64,000 nt of DNA from Cognatiluteimonas profundi (lineage in GTDB: Bacteria > Pseudomonadota > Gammaproteobacteria > Xanthomonadales > Xanthomonadaceae): NCBI RefSeq assembly GCF_009792795.1, contig NZ_VKHQ01000004.1:118651-182650 (forward strand). The letters run 5' to 3'. Shown in pieces: positions 10,014 through 18,998 of this stretch. A model generated the notes under the pieces. The model had not been told where the DNA came from. It did not search any database and saw only the letters and a program-made list of their open reading frames with translations. Positions within the stretch are counted from its first letter, which is position 1. Every line of letters begins with the position of its first letter. The position numbers were made by a program, and so were the translations under genes.

Positions 10014-10040
10014 CTCCTTGCAAGCGCGTGGAGCAGGATC

Positions 10041-12983
10041 ATGCGTGAGCCCGCCAATCCGCTGGCGCTGGCCGAAGCACTGACCGCACGCACGCAGCAG
10101 TTGTGCATCGGCCTGGAACACGGCATCGCCGACCTCTACGACCTGGTCACGCCAGTAACTGCGGAACTGCTGCGCTGGTGGTTCGGCGAGGATGCCTGCC
10201 AGTCGCGCGCGTTCAACTTCCACCCGGGCCAGCGCCAGGCGATCCTCAATGTGATCGTCGCGCATGAAGTGCTCGCGAGCCCCAACCTCGCCGATCTCTA
10301 CAAGCAGGTCTGCGCCGAGGCACTGCTCGAAGGCACCCGCCTGGCCGAAGTCACCCAGGGCAAGCACGCACACCCGAAGTACTGCCTGAAGATGGCGACC
10401 GGCACCGGCAAGACCTGGGTGCTGCAGGCGCTGCTGATCTGGCAGCTGCTGAACAAGACCGCGGCGCTGGACGAAGGGCGCGACGATCCGCGCTTCACCC
10501 GCCGCTTCCTGATCGTCGCGCCCGGGCTGATCGTGTACGAGCGCCTGCTGGATGCCTTCCTCGGTAAGGAACGCGAAGACAAGAGCCGCGACTTCGCGAG
10601 CTCCGACATCGCCTCCTATGCTGACCTGTTCATGCCGCCGGCGCGGCGCGAGCGGATCCAGCAGTTCGTGCGCGGCAATTTCTGCATCAAGCAGGACATC
10701 GGCCTGAAGGCCACCGGCAACGGCATGATTGCGGTGGCCAACTGGCACCTACTGAGCGAAGTCGAAGAAGAGCAGGAAGCGATCGAGGCCGAGGATGCCA
10801 TCGATGCACCGGCGCTGGTTGCGGATGCCGACGTCGTCGCACGCATGGTGCTGCCGCTGGCACCAGGGCGCGCCACCGGCAACAGCCTGGACATGCTCGA
10901 CCGCCGCTGGACGCGCGGCAACGTGCTGTCCTTCCTTGCCGAACTGCCAGACCTGCTGGTGTTCAATGACGAAGCGCACCACATCCATGAACTGAAGAAG
11001 GAAGGCGAGTCCAGCGAGGTCGAATGGCAGAAAAGCCTGTCGCGGATCGCCGAAGGCAAAGGCCGGCGCTTCGTGCAGGTCGACTTCTCCGCCACGCCGT
11101 ACAACGACATCGGTACGGGAAAGAAGAAGGGCAAGCTTTACTTCCCGCACATCGTGGTCGACTTCGACCTCAAGACCGCGATGCGGATGGGGCTGGTGAA
11201 GTCGCTGGTGCTGGACCGGCGCAAGGAGCTCGGCGCGCTGCCGCTGGAGTTCAAGGCCGAGCGCGACGACGATGGCAACATCAACCTGTCCGAAGGGCAA
11301 CGGGTGATGTTGCGTGCCGGGTTGTCGAAGCTGCGCAAACTGGAAGCCGACTTCGCCAGAATCGACCCGGGGCGCCATCCCAAGCTGCTGGTGGTCTGCG
11401 AGGACACCAAGGTCTCGCCGCTGGTGGCCCGATTCCTCGTGGACGAGGGCCTGCACGAGGATGATGTTCTGACCGTCGATTCGGGCAGGAAAGCCGAACT
11501 CGGTGAGAAAGAGTGGGCACCGCTGCGGCAGAAGCTGTTCAACATCGACAAGCATGCACAGCCGCGCGCGATCGTCAGCGTGCTGATGCTGCGCGAGGGC
11601 TTCGACGTCAACAACATCTGTGTGATCGTGCCGTTGCGCGCCAGCGGCGCGCAGATCCTGCTGGAACAGACCATCGGCCGCGGCCTGAGGCTGATGTGGC
11701 GCGAGCCAGAATATGCCGACCTCAAGCGCGAGAACCGCGAGCGCATCAACCACGGCGAGGAGCCGGGCAGCCTGATCGACATCCTTTCGATCGTCGAGCA
11801 TCCGGCGTTCCAGGGTTTCTACGACGACCTGATGGCCGAAGGCCTGGTCGGCATCACCGGCGACGATGACGACACGACGGCGACCGGCGACCTGCTGGCG
11901 GCGGAGCTGCGCGAAGGTTACGAACGCTTCGACTTCGCCATCCCTTTCATCCTGCGCGAGGCTGACGAGAACGTCGACCACCTGCCGATCGAGATCGCGT
12001 CGCTACTGCCGTTCGCGGCGATGCGCCGTTCCGAACTGCAAAGCCTGCTCGGCAAGGGCGACACGTTCACGTCGCAGGACCTGCAAAGCAGCACATTGTT
12101 CGGTGACTACCGCGTCGACGGCGCGGTGATGAACGTCAGCGGCTACAACGAGCTGCTGTCGCGACTGACCCGGCGCATCGGCCAGGGCCTCAACGAGCCA
12201 TTGCCTCGGGGCAACCGCATCGCCGAACACCTGGCGACGCCTTACCTGCAGATCAATACGGTGCAGCTGGCGACAGCACTGGATGACTACATCCGGGAGC
12301 GCCTGTTCGCGGAGGCGTTCGAGCCGTTCGACGAGGAGGGCTGGAAACTACTGCTGTTGCAGCCGGTGGTCGACCACATCGTCAAGGTCTTCGGGCTGGC
12401 ACTGGTGAAATCAGAGGATCGCGTCGTCGTCGGCGAGACCGAAGTGCGCCATCGTCGCCTGTCGGAAGTGTCGAAGCTGATGGTCCGCGAGAGTTCTTCT
12501 CTTGAGGTCGGCAAGTGCATCTACACGCGGCTGGCATATCCGAGTCGCAGCGGCGGTCTGGAGAAAGCCTTCATTGAGTGGGCGCAGGCCGACAGCGGCA
12601 TCGAGGCCTTCTGCAAGATCAGCGAGAACCGCCACGACTTCGCCCGGATGCGCTACGTCAAGGACGATGGCCTGCCGGCGTTCTATTTTCCCGACTTCAT
12701 GGCACGCACGGCCGACGCGATCTACATGGCCGAAACCAAGGCGCAGCAGCAGGTCGCGCATCCCAATGTGCAGCGCAAGCTGAAGGCGGCGGCGACCTGG
12801 TGCGAGCGGATCAATGCGTTGCCAGCGGAACTACGCGGCGAGCGCAACTGGCATTACGCGCTGGTCGGTGAGTCGCTGTTCGAGGATTGGCGACAGAAAG
12901 GCGCGCGCCTCGGCGAGCTGCTGGCGTTCGCGCGCGTGCGCCCAGCTTTGCGCGCGGACGCGCAAGGCGACCTCGGTTTGTAG
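10041..12983 (+). CDS. res: Type III restriction endonuclease subunit (Res), DEAD/DEAH helicase with PD-(D/E)XK nuclease
   Basis: Res is the ATP-dependent motor and nuclease that, together with Mod, cuts unmodified DNA. In 980 residues it has a Walker A motif (MATGTGKTWVLQ, near 117-124), a DEAH box (NDEAHHIH, near 311), motif III (DFSATPYND, near 348) and helicase motif VI (QTIGRGLRLMW, near 540-550). Near the C-terminus, PDFMARTADAIYMAETKA (about 884-901) has the D...ExK spacing of a nuclease site. All catalytic motifs look intact, so the system should be able to restrict. The stop codon lies in the first bases of a family-type intergenic repeat. mod is upstream, with higBA between on the other strand. 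Confidence 0.93.
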   Translation: MREPANPLALAEALTARTQQLCIGLEHGIADLYDLVTPVTAELLRWWFGEDACQSRAFNFHPGQRQAILNVIVAHEVLASPNLADLYKQVCAEALLEGTRLAEVTQGKHAHPKYCLKMATGTGKTWVLQALLIWQLLNKTAALDEGRDDPRFTRRFLIVAPGLIVYERLLDAFLGKEREDKSRDFASSDIASYADLFMPPARRERIQQFVRGNFCIKQDIGLKATGNGMIAVANWHLLSEVEEEQEAIEAEDAIDAPALVADADVVARMVLPLAPGRATGNSLDMLDRRWTRGNVLSFLAELPDLLVFNDEAHHIHELKKEGESSEVEWQKSLSRIAEGKGRRFVQVDFSATPYNDIGTGKKKGKLYFPHIVVDFDLKTAMRMGLVKSLVLDRRKELGALPLEFKAERDDDGNINLSEGQRVMLRAGLSKLRKLEADFARIDPGRHPKLLVVCEDTKVSPLVARFLVDEGLHEDDVLTVDSGRKAELGEKEWAPLRQKLFNIDKHAQPRAIVSVLMLREGFDVNNICVIVPLRASGAQILLEQTIGRGLRLMWREPEYADLKRENRERINHGEEPGSLIDILSIVEHPAFQGFYDDLMAEGLVGITGDDDDTTATGDLLAAELREGYERFDFAIPFILREADENVDHLPIEIASLLPFAAMRRSELQSLLGKGDTFTSQDLQSSTLFGDYRVDGAVMNVSGYNELLSRLTRRIGQGLNEPLPRGNRIAEHLATPYLQINTVQLATALDDYIRERLFAEAFEPFDEEGWKLLLLQPVVDHIVKVFGLALVKSEDRVVVGETEVRHRRLSEVSKLMVRESSSLEVGKCIYTRLAYPSRSGGLEKAFIEWAQADSGIEAFCKISENRHDFARMRYVKDDGLPAFYFPDFMARTADAIYMAETKAQQQVAHPNVQRKLKAAATWCERINALPAELRGERNWHYALVGESLFEDWRQKGARLGELLAFARVRPALRADAQGDLGL

Positions 12984-13060
12984 GAGCGGTTTATAGCCGC
13001 GAGCTTTTCGTCCGTGTGGGGAAGAAGATCAAGAACTCGCGGCTATAAGCCACTCCTGCG
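12979..13060. repeat. REP-like inverted repeat behind res
   Basis: Left arm 12979-13003 (core TTATAGCCGCGAG) and right arm 13036-13060 (core CTCGCGGCTATAA) are near-perfect reverse complements around a 32-base loop, with outer ends GTAGGAGC and CACTCCTGC. The shape and GTAGGAGCGG-type ends resemble the dispersed palindromic repeats common in Xanthomonadaceae and Pseudomonas. It includes the res stop codon and may act as a transcription barrier before the next gene. Confidence 0.75.
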
Positions 13061-13106
13061 AAAAGCTCTGCTCTGCTAGGCTCCCGCGGAATCGCTAGGG
13101 GGCCAC

Positions 13107-15002
13107 ATGGCGCACGGCATGCCGCACAACCAGTTCGCGCTCCTGCGCCAGCGCAGGTTCGCGCCGTTCTTCGTCACCCAGGTGCTGGGGGCGTTCAACG
13201 ACAACGTCTTCCGCAACGCGACCATCGTGCTGATCGTCTCCCAGCTCGGGCTCGCCGCCAGCCAGGCGTCGTTGTACGTCTACCTCGCGCCAGCGCTGTT
13301 CATCCTGCCGTTCTTTTTGTTCTCCGGGATGGCCGGGCAATTCGCCGAGAAATACGAGAAGACGCGGCTGATCCGCTGGATCAAGCTGTTCGAGATCGCG
13401 GCGATGTCGATTGCGGCCTGGGGCTTCTACGCACACCACGCAGTCCTGCTGCTGGTGGTGCTGTTCCTGATGGGACTGCATTCGACGATGTTCGGGCCGA
13501 TCAAGTACGCGATCCTGCCGCAGGCGCTGCATGCCGACGAACTGGTGGGCGGCAACGGCCTGGTCGAAATGGGCACTGCACTGGCGATCCTGTTCGGCAT
13601 GATGCTCGGCGGGGGCCTGATGCTGTCGCCGGTCCACGGTCCGCTGCTGGCATCGCTTGCCGTGCTCGCCATCGCCATCACCGGTTACGCCAGCAGCCGC
13701 GCGATCCCGCCGGCCCCGCCCACTGCGCCGGGCTTGCACATCAGTTGGAACATCGTCGCGCAGACGGCGCGCGCATTGTCGCTGTGCACGCGCCAGCGCG
13801 CGGTCTTCAATTCGGTGCTGGGCATCTCATGGTTCTGGTTCTTCGGCACGGCATTGACGGCGCAACTGCCGCTGTACGCGAAGGACAACCTCGGCGGCGA
13901 CGGGTCCTTGTTCCTGCTGGCCCTGGGCGTGTTCTCGGTCGGGACCGGCATCGGTTCGTTGCTGTGCGAGCGGCTGTCGCGACGCACGGTGGAGATCGGA
14001 CTGGTGCCGCTGGGCGCCTTCGGCATCACCGCCTTCGCGCTCGACCTCTACTTCGCACGCCCCGGCATGGCGACGGTCCATGGCCTCGGCATCGCGGCCT
14101 TCATCCAGGCCAATGGCAGCCTGCGCATCCTGTTCGACCTGGCGATGATCGGCGTGTTCGGCGGATTCTTCCTCGTGCCGCTGTTCGCGCTGGTGCAGCA
14201 CCGCACGCCAAAGTCGGAGCTCTCGCGGGTCATCGCCGGCAACAACATCCTCAACGCACTGTTCATCGTCGCGGCGTCGCTGTCCTGCGTCGCGGCGCAG
14301 CGATGGCTGCACTGGAGCATCCCGCGGTTCTTCCTCGGGCTGGCCATCCTCAACGCCGTCGTCGCGATCTACATCTTCACCCTGGTGCCGGAATTCCTGA
14401 TGCGGTTGTGCAGCTGGCTGCTGGTGAACACCCTGTACCGGCTGCGCGTGGACGGCATCGAGAACATCCCCGATGAAGGGCCGGCGCTGATCGTGTGCAA
14501 CCACGTCAGCTACATGGACGCGCTCATCCTGGGCGGCAGCATCCCGCGCCCGGTGCGCTTCGTCATGCACTACCGGATCTTCGACATCCCGGTGCTGCGC
14601 TGGATCTTCCGCACCGCGCGCGCCATTCCCATTGCCGGTGCGCGCGAGGATCCGACGCTGATGCAGCGTGCGTTCGCCGACATCGAGGCGGCGCTGGATG
14701 CGGGCGAACTGGTGGGGATCTTCCCCGAAGGCAGGCTCACGAGCGACGGCGGGATCGCGGCATTCAAGTCGGGTATCGAACGCATCCTCGCCGCGCGCCC
14801 GGTCCCCGTCGTGCCGATGGCATTGCGCGGCATGTGGGCGAGCATGTGGAGCCGCCGCGACACCCGCCTGGGACGCCTGCGCGCGCCGCGTAGGATCCGC
14901 GCACACGTCGACGTCGTGGCCGGCGCCGCACTCGATGGCGCGGCGAGCAACGCGGCAGGACTTGAGGCGCAGGTGCGCGCGTTACGCGGTGACGCCGCCT
15001 GA
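13107..15002 (+). CDS. MFS transporter-acyltransferase fusion (LplT-like plus PlsC-like)
   Basis: A 631-residue inner-membrane protein. Residues 1 to about 410 form a major-facilitator domain with many hydrophobic helices (RFAPFFVTQVLGAFNDNVFRNA at the N-terminus, like lysophospholipid transporter LplT). From about 440 on there is a glycerolipid acyltransferase domain with the catalytic NHVSYMD (NHx4D) and the substrate motif GIFPEGRLTSDG. The fusion suggests flipping of lysophospholipids inward and re-acylation in one polypeptide; in some bacteria an acyl-ACP synthetase (Aas) module is also fused, but here it is absent. The function is inferred from the domain pair. Start ATG 13107 follows a GGGGG ribosome-binding site; an in-frame ATG at 13119 is the alternative. 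Confidence 0.88.
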   Translation: MAHGMPHNQFALLRQRRFAPFFVTQVLGAFNDNVFRNATIVLIVSQLGLAASQASLYVYLAPALFILPFFLFSGMAGQFAEKYEKTRLIRWIKLFEIAAMSIAAWGFYAHHAVLLLVVLFLMGLHSTMFGPIKYAILPQALHADELVGGNGLVEMGTALAILFGMMLGGGLMLSPVHGPLLASLAVLAIAITGYASSRAIPPAPPTAPGLHISWNIVAQTARALSLCTRQRAVFNSVLGISWFWFFGTALTAQLPLYAKDNLGGDGSLFLLALGVFSVGTGIGSLLCERLSRRTVEIGLVPLGAFGITAFALDLYFARPGMATVHGLGIAAFIQANGSLRILFDLAMIGVFGGFFLVPLFALVQHRTPKSELSRVIAGNNILNALFIVAASLSCVAAQRWLHWSIPRFFLGLAILNAVVAIYIFTLVPEFLMRLCSWLLVNTLYRLRVDGIENIPDEGPALIVCNHVSYMDALILGGSIPRPVRFVMHYRIFDIPVLRWIFRTARAIPIAGAREDPTLMQRAFADIEAALDAGELVGIFPEGRLTSDGGIAAFKSGIERILAARPVPVVPMALRGMWASMWSRRDTRLGRLRAPRRIRAHVDVVAGAALDGAASNAAGLEAQVRALRGDAA

Positions 15003-15024
15003 CGCTTGCTCAGCTGACCCAGGC

Positions 15025-15921
15025 TCAGCCGACCCAGCCGGCGACCACGAACAAGGCCATCACCACCAGCCACAACAGCAGGCTGCGCCAGACCAGGCTC
15101 ATCGCATCGCGCAGTTCCGGCAACTCGCCCATGACGGCGGTGAGGATGCCGGGCGCCACGACGCCATGGTCGGCGTAATCCATGGCTTCGTCGGCCAGTT
15201 CGGTGCGCACGCTGGCGCGCGCGGCAGCGGCGAGGAAGTTGGCATCGAACTGCATCGATGCACCACCGTTGTCTTTCCAGGCGCCGACCACGCTGTCGAA
15301 ATCGCCCACCAGCGCCAGCGCCAGCGTCATCAGCTGGGCAACGGGCCAGTCGAGGAACGCCAGCCACGCCTTGGCCCCGGCGCGCGTCTCCGGCGGCAGG
15401 TCGGCGGCATCGCCCTCGGCCGACCATGCGCTCAGCCGGTAGAGCAACGCACCGACCGGACCGAGCAGCAGGAACCAGAACAGCACGCCGAACCACCGGC
15501 GCTGCGCCGCGGCGAACACGGCTTCGACCAGCGAGGGCGCATCCAGCGCGGGACTGCCGCCGAGCCTTGTCGCGGCCTCGGCTCGCGCGGCCTGGTCCGG
15601 CGCGTCGACGATCGCCTCGACATCCAGGTCCAGGTCGCGCGGTCCCCAGCTGTAGAACAGGATCGCGATGGCGAACAACAGGCCGGCGAGTCCGAGCAGC
15701 GGCTTGGACAACGCGGCCTGGAACAGTCCGACCAGCAACAGCGGCGGCAGCAATGCCAGCACCAGTCCGTGCTGCCCGCGCCAGAAACCGGAAGGGAAGC
15801 GCGCGTCGAGCCACTGCAGCCAGCGCCGGTACCAGGTGAAATCGCGGACAGCCGATGCGAGCGTGGGCGCCACGTGTCCGAGCACGAGCGCGACGACGGC
15901 GGCGATGAGCGTGAGCGACAT
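15025..15921 (-). CDS. ampE: AmpE-like regulatory membrane protein
   Basis: A 298-residue membrane protein related to AmpE/CobD. Its N-terminus MSLTLIAAVVALVLGHV is a hydrophobic helix, with further helices near residues 52-70, 78-95, 150-170 and at the C-terminus (LLLWLVVMALFVVAGW). The conserved WGPRDLDLDVEAIVDA segment follows the third helix. AmpE is linked with AmpD in control of beta-lactamase through peptidoglycan recycling, though its biochemistry is poorly known. The open frame continues upstream to 16131; I chose ATG 15921 because it starts the membrane helix. No ampD is adjacent in this window. Confidence 0.8.
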   Translation of the reverse strand: MSLTLIAAVVALVLGHVAPTLASAVRDFTWYRRWLQWLDARFPSGFWRGQHGLVLALLPPLLLVGLFQAALSKPLLGLAGLLFAIAILFYSWGPRDLDLDVEAIVDAPDQAARAEAATRLGGSPALDAPSLVEAVFAAAQRRWFGVLFWFLLLGPVGALLYRLSAWSAEGDAADLPPETRAGAKAWLAFLDWPVAQLMTLALALVGDFDSVVGAWKDNGGASMQFDANFLAAAARASVRTELADEAMDYADHGVVAPGILTAVMGELPELRDAMSLVWRSLLLWLVVMALFVVAGWVG

Positions 15922-16000
15922 GGCCGGGATTGTACGCAAAGCCGATGACGGCCCAGCGACCCCGGACGGCGATCCATGGCGCGACGAGGGAGCGCCGCTT

Positions 16001-16930
16001 TCAGCTGCGGCCGTCGATCTCCGCCAGCCACTGCTCGACCAGCCAGCGCGAGATCGAGATCGCGGGCGACAGCACGATGCCCGGCGCGCCGTCGGCCAGC
16101 GACTCGCGGCCGTCCCGCGCGAGGCCTTCACGCACCTCGTCGGGCCCGAACCAGCGCGCGTCCTCCAGCTCCTCGCCGATGACGGGTTCGTCAGGCTCCG
16201 CCTGTGCCATGAAGCCCAGCATCAGGGAACCGGGGAAGGGCCAGGGCTGGGATGCCAGGTAGCGGCAGCCGAGCACGCGCACGCCGGCTTCCTCGAAGAC
16301 TTCGCGGGCGACGGTCTGTTCCAGCGATTCGCCCGGCTCGACGAATCCAGCCAGCACCGAGTAGCGACGCGATGGCCACGGCGACTGGCGGCCCAGCAAC
16401 AGGCGGCTGCCGTCGGTGACGGCGGCGATCATGGCCTGGTCGGTGCGCGGGTAATGCTCGCTGGCGCACTGGCGGCAACGACCGAGCCAGCCGGCGCGGA
16501 CGAATTCGATATCCCCGCCGCAGACGCCGCAATAACGATGTCGCGCGTGCCAATGCAGCAATGCGCGCGCCTGCGCGAAGACCGTCGAATCAGCCGCCGA
16601 CCACAGGCCCGCCGCGGTCCGCAGGTCCACGCGCTGCGGTGCTTCCTGCTCCACCGTCACTGCCCGCGCCGCGAACCACGCTTGTTTTTCCCTCAGGCCG
16701 AGGAAGACCGCACCTGCCGGCATGCCTTGCAGGTCGCTGCCGCTGGGCGCATGCAGTTGCTGCGAGGAGTCGGCCAGGGCTTGCCCGTCGTCATCGAGCA
16801 GCACGACGCGCGCGTCGGGCCAGAGTGCCGTGAGCGTCCCGGGGTTGTCGCGCAAGGCGTCGGCACGATCCAGCGCGCCGTCGACGAAGGCGAAAGGCCA
16901 TCGCGGGGCTTGCGGCGCCACGTTGTTCAC
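16001..16930 (-). CDS. nudC: NAD(+) diphosphatase / NAD-cap decapping Nudix hydrolase
   Basis: NudC hydrolyses NADH/NAD+ to NMN(H) and AMP and removes NAD caps from RNA. The 309-residue protein has a zinc ribbon (C-x2-C in YCGVCG, then C-x2-C in RCRQC), a full Nudix box ([22 protein letters not shown]) and the NADH-pyrophosphatase signature [11 protein letters not shown] just behind it. The start is a GTG that overlaps the stop of upstream erpA as GTGA, so the two genes are translationally coupled. Confidence 0.95.
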   Translation of the reverse strand: MNNVAPQAPRWPFAFVDGALDRADALRDNPGTLTALWPDARVVLLDDDGQALADSSQQLHAPSGSDLQGMPAGAVFLGLREKQAWFAARAVTVEQEAPQRVDLRTAAGLWSAADSTVFAQARALLHWHARHRYCGVCGGDIEFVRAGWLGRCRQCASEHYPRTDQAMIAAVTDGSRLLLGRQSPWPSRRYSVLAGFVEPGESLEQTVAREVFEEAGVRVLGCRYLASQPWPFPGSLMLGFMAQAEPDEPVIGEELEDARWFGPDEVREGLARDGRESLADGAPGIVLSPAISISRWLVEQWLAEIDGRS

Positions 16931-17322
16931 ACGGTGAACGATGAACCGCAGCCGCAGGTTGTCTTGGCGTTGGGATTGCGGATCACGAACTGCGCGCCGT
17001 GCAGGCTCTCGCTGTAGTCGACCTGGGCGCCCATCAGGTATTGCAGGCTCAGTGGATCCACCAGCATGGTGACGTCGTCGGTGACGATGGCCAGGTCATC
17101 CTCGCCTTGCTGCTCGTCGAATTCGAATCCGTACTGGAAGCCCGAGCATCCGCCGCCCTGGATGTAGACGCGCAGCTTGAGCAGCGGATTGCCTTCCTCG
17201 CGGACCAGTTCGCGCACCTTGGCGGCGGCTGCGGCGCTGAAGTCGAGCGGCCGGGCCGGCACCTGTCCTTCGGTGAGGTCGGTGGCCTGCGCGAGGTGGG
17301 CGTTGGCGTGAGCGGTTTCCAT
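16927..17322 (-). CDS. erpA: Iron-sulfur cluster insertion protein ErpA
   Basis: A-type carrier that delivers Fe-S clusters to apoproteins. The three ligand cysteines are present as [11 protein letters not shown] and the C-terminal TTCGCGSSF. The 131-residue product starts at the ATG encoding METAHANAH and has an N-terminal extension of roughly 20 residues before the usual domain. A longer frame to 17373 has no extra family sequence. It overlaps nudC by four bases in a two-gene operon. Confidence 0.94.
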   Translation of the reverse strand: METAHANAHLAQATDLTEGQVPARPLDFSAAAAAKVRELVREEGNPLLKLRVYIQGGGCSGFQYGFEFDEQQGEDDLAIVTDDVTMLVDPLSLQYLMGAQVDYSESLHGAQFVIRNPNAKTTCGCGSSFTV

Positions 17323-17479
17323 CCCTGCAGGATGGGGGGCTGGCGTCCGCGATTCAACCGCAAGCCAGATCACTTGCCGCCGATATGTCGTCAGCTGGCG
17401 GCCGCGCGCGCAGGCCGGTGGTCACGTCCGCAAGCGGTGTGTCCCGTACGGCGTGGCCTGTCGACAGGCACCCGACCGC

Positions 17480-18220
17480 TCAGCCACCCTCGCCCGGCCG
17501 GGCGATCGCTTCAGCCCATGTGAACGACTGTTCGACGGCGGCCGCGCCGTCCGGCTGCAGGCGCACGATCACGCGGACCGGCGACAGGCCCGGCGGCAGC
17601 AGGATGTCGCCCTCGGCCTGCTGGAAGTACTTGAACGAGTAATCGACGCCGGGCGCGCTGGCCTGCTGGCGCAACTGCGGCCAGTCCAGGCGCTGGAGAT
17701 GGCCGTCACGGCTGCCTTCCACGGAGAGCATGAGTTGGCCACGGTTGACCGCGCCACGGTTCAGGTTCTGCGTCAGCGTGGCGGTGAAGTGCCAGGCCTG
17801 GCCGGTCTGGCGCTGCAGGTGCAGCGCGTGCACGTTGAGTCCGCGGCGTTGCGCGGTGCTGCCGACGAAGCGCTGGTAGAAGGCGACATCCGCGCGCAGG
17901 CCGGCGATTTCCTCATCGCGTTCGGCCAGCGTTCCTTGCAGGTCGCGGTTGGCGTCGCGGCTGATCTGGTCGGATCGGGCGAGCGTCGCGGTCCGCTGCT
18001 CGAGGGCATCGATCCGCGCCTGCTGCGCCCGCAGCATGGCCCGCGGATCGCCCTGCGGGGGCATCAGCACCCGCCAGGCACCCCATCCGCCAAAGGCGAG
18101 CGCAAGCAGGAACACCGCGATGAGCGCGTAGGCGAGCCCATGCCCCTCGGGATGATGATCGGCCCCGGACGCCGGTGCGGGAGTCTGCGGTGCGGGAGGC
18201 CCGGACGACGGCTGGATCAT
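17480..18220 (-). CDS. DUF6776-type single-pass membrane protein
   Basis: A 246-residue protein with a Pro-rich cytoplasmic head, one transmembrane helix (LAYALIAVFLLALAFGGWGAW, about residues 29-49) and a predicted coiled coil (AQQARIDALEQRTATLARSD onward to about 115). A globular C-terminal domain follows with FSFKYFQQAEGDI-like features, seen here as DYSFKYFQQAEGDILLPPGL. This matches what I know as the DUF6776 family of Xanthomonadaceae; no function is known. ATG 18220 was preferred to 18256 as it gives a normal N-terminus. It is divergent from the gene at 18319. Confidence 0.75.
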   Translation of the reverse strand: MIQPSSGPPAPQTPAPASGADHHPEGHGLAYALIAVFLLALAFGGWGAWRVLMPPQGDPRAMLRAQQARIDALEQRTATLARSDQISRDANRDLQGTLAERDEEIAGLRADVAFYQRFVGSTAQRRGLNVHALHLQRQTGQAWHFTATLTQNLNRGAVNRGQLMLSVEGSRDGHLQRLDWPQLRQQASAPGVDYSFKYFQQAEGDILLPPGLSPVRVIVRLQPDGAAAVEQSFTWAEAIARPGEGG

Positions 18221-18318
18221 TGGATGGATATAGCGATCCGCTTTAGCCCGCGTCAAGCCATTCGCGTGTATAGCTGCGGTTGCGGTGGCCGGCGCGTGGC
18301 GGCCGGGAGCGTGCCGTC

Positions 18319-18900
18319 ATGACCGAAGCCCACCTGTTTGCGATCGGCGTCCTGCTTGCCTGGCTGGCGGGCATTCGCGTCTACCTGACCGTATTCGGCC
18401 TGGGCCTGGCCGGCGCCCTGGGCTGGCTGGACCTGCCGCATGCCCTGCAGGTGACGCAGTCGCCCTGGGTGCTCGGCGTGTCGGGTGCACTGGCACTGGT
18501 GGAATTCTTCGCCGACAAGATCCCGGGCGTCGATACCGGATGGGACCTGCTGCATACGCTGCTGCGGGTTCCGGCGGGCGCGTTCCTGGCGGCATCGGCC
18601 ATGTCGCCGGATGGCCATCTTGGTGCGGGCATGCTCGCGACCGGTGCCGGTGTGGCGCTGGCCAGCCATGCGCTGAAGACGGGAACGCGGCTGCTGCTCA
18701 ACACATCGCCTGAGCCAGTCAGCAACTGGACCGCGTCGACCACCGAGGACGCCGCGGTCGTCGGCGGACTCGCACTGGCGTTCGTGCACCCCTGGCTTGC
18801 ACTGGTGCTGGTGGTGGCGATCGGCGTCTCGTTCGCCAGCGTCGTGTGGTGGTTCTGGCGTGCCTTGTTTCGCGGCAGGCATCGACCGGAGCCGGGCTGA
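18319..18900 (+). CDS. DUF4126 membrane protein
   Basis: A 193-residue protein with four or five hydrophobic helices (MTEAHLFAIGVLLAWLAGIRVYLTVFGLGL at the N-terminus; SPWVLGVSGALALVEFFADKIPG; the C-terminal WLALVLVVAIGVSFASVVWWFW). The ADKIPGVDTGWDLLHT and GTRLLLNTSPEPVSNW segments are typical of DUF4126. The function is unknown. The ATG at 18319 was chosen over 18280 because it begins directly at the first helix. Confidence 0.78.
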   Translation: MTEAHLFAIGVLLAWLAGIRVYLTVFGLGLAGALGWLDLPHALQVTQSPWVLGVSGALALVEFFADKIPGVDTGWDLLHTLLRVPAGAFLAASAMSPDGHLGAGMLATGAGVALASHALKTGTRLLLNTSPEPVSNWTASTTEDAAVVGGLALAFVHPWLALVLVVAIGVSFASVVWWFWRALFRGRHRPEPG

Positions 18901-18998
18901 GGCGCGCGATCGCCGTGGATGTCCGTTCGGACGGCGAAAATCCGTGCGATGACGCGAGCCGCGTGGACTCGCATAATGGCGACTCGCACGAGGCGCGC

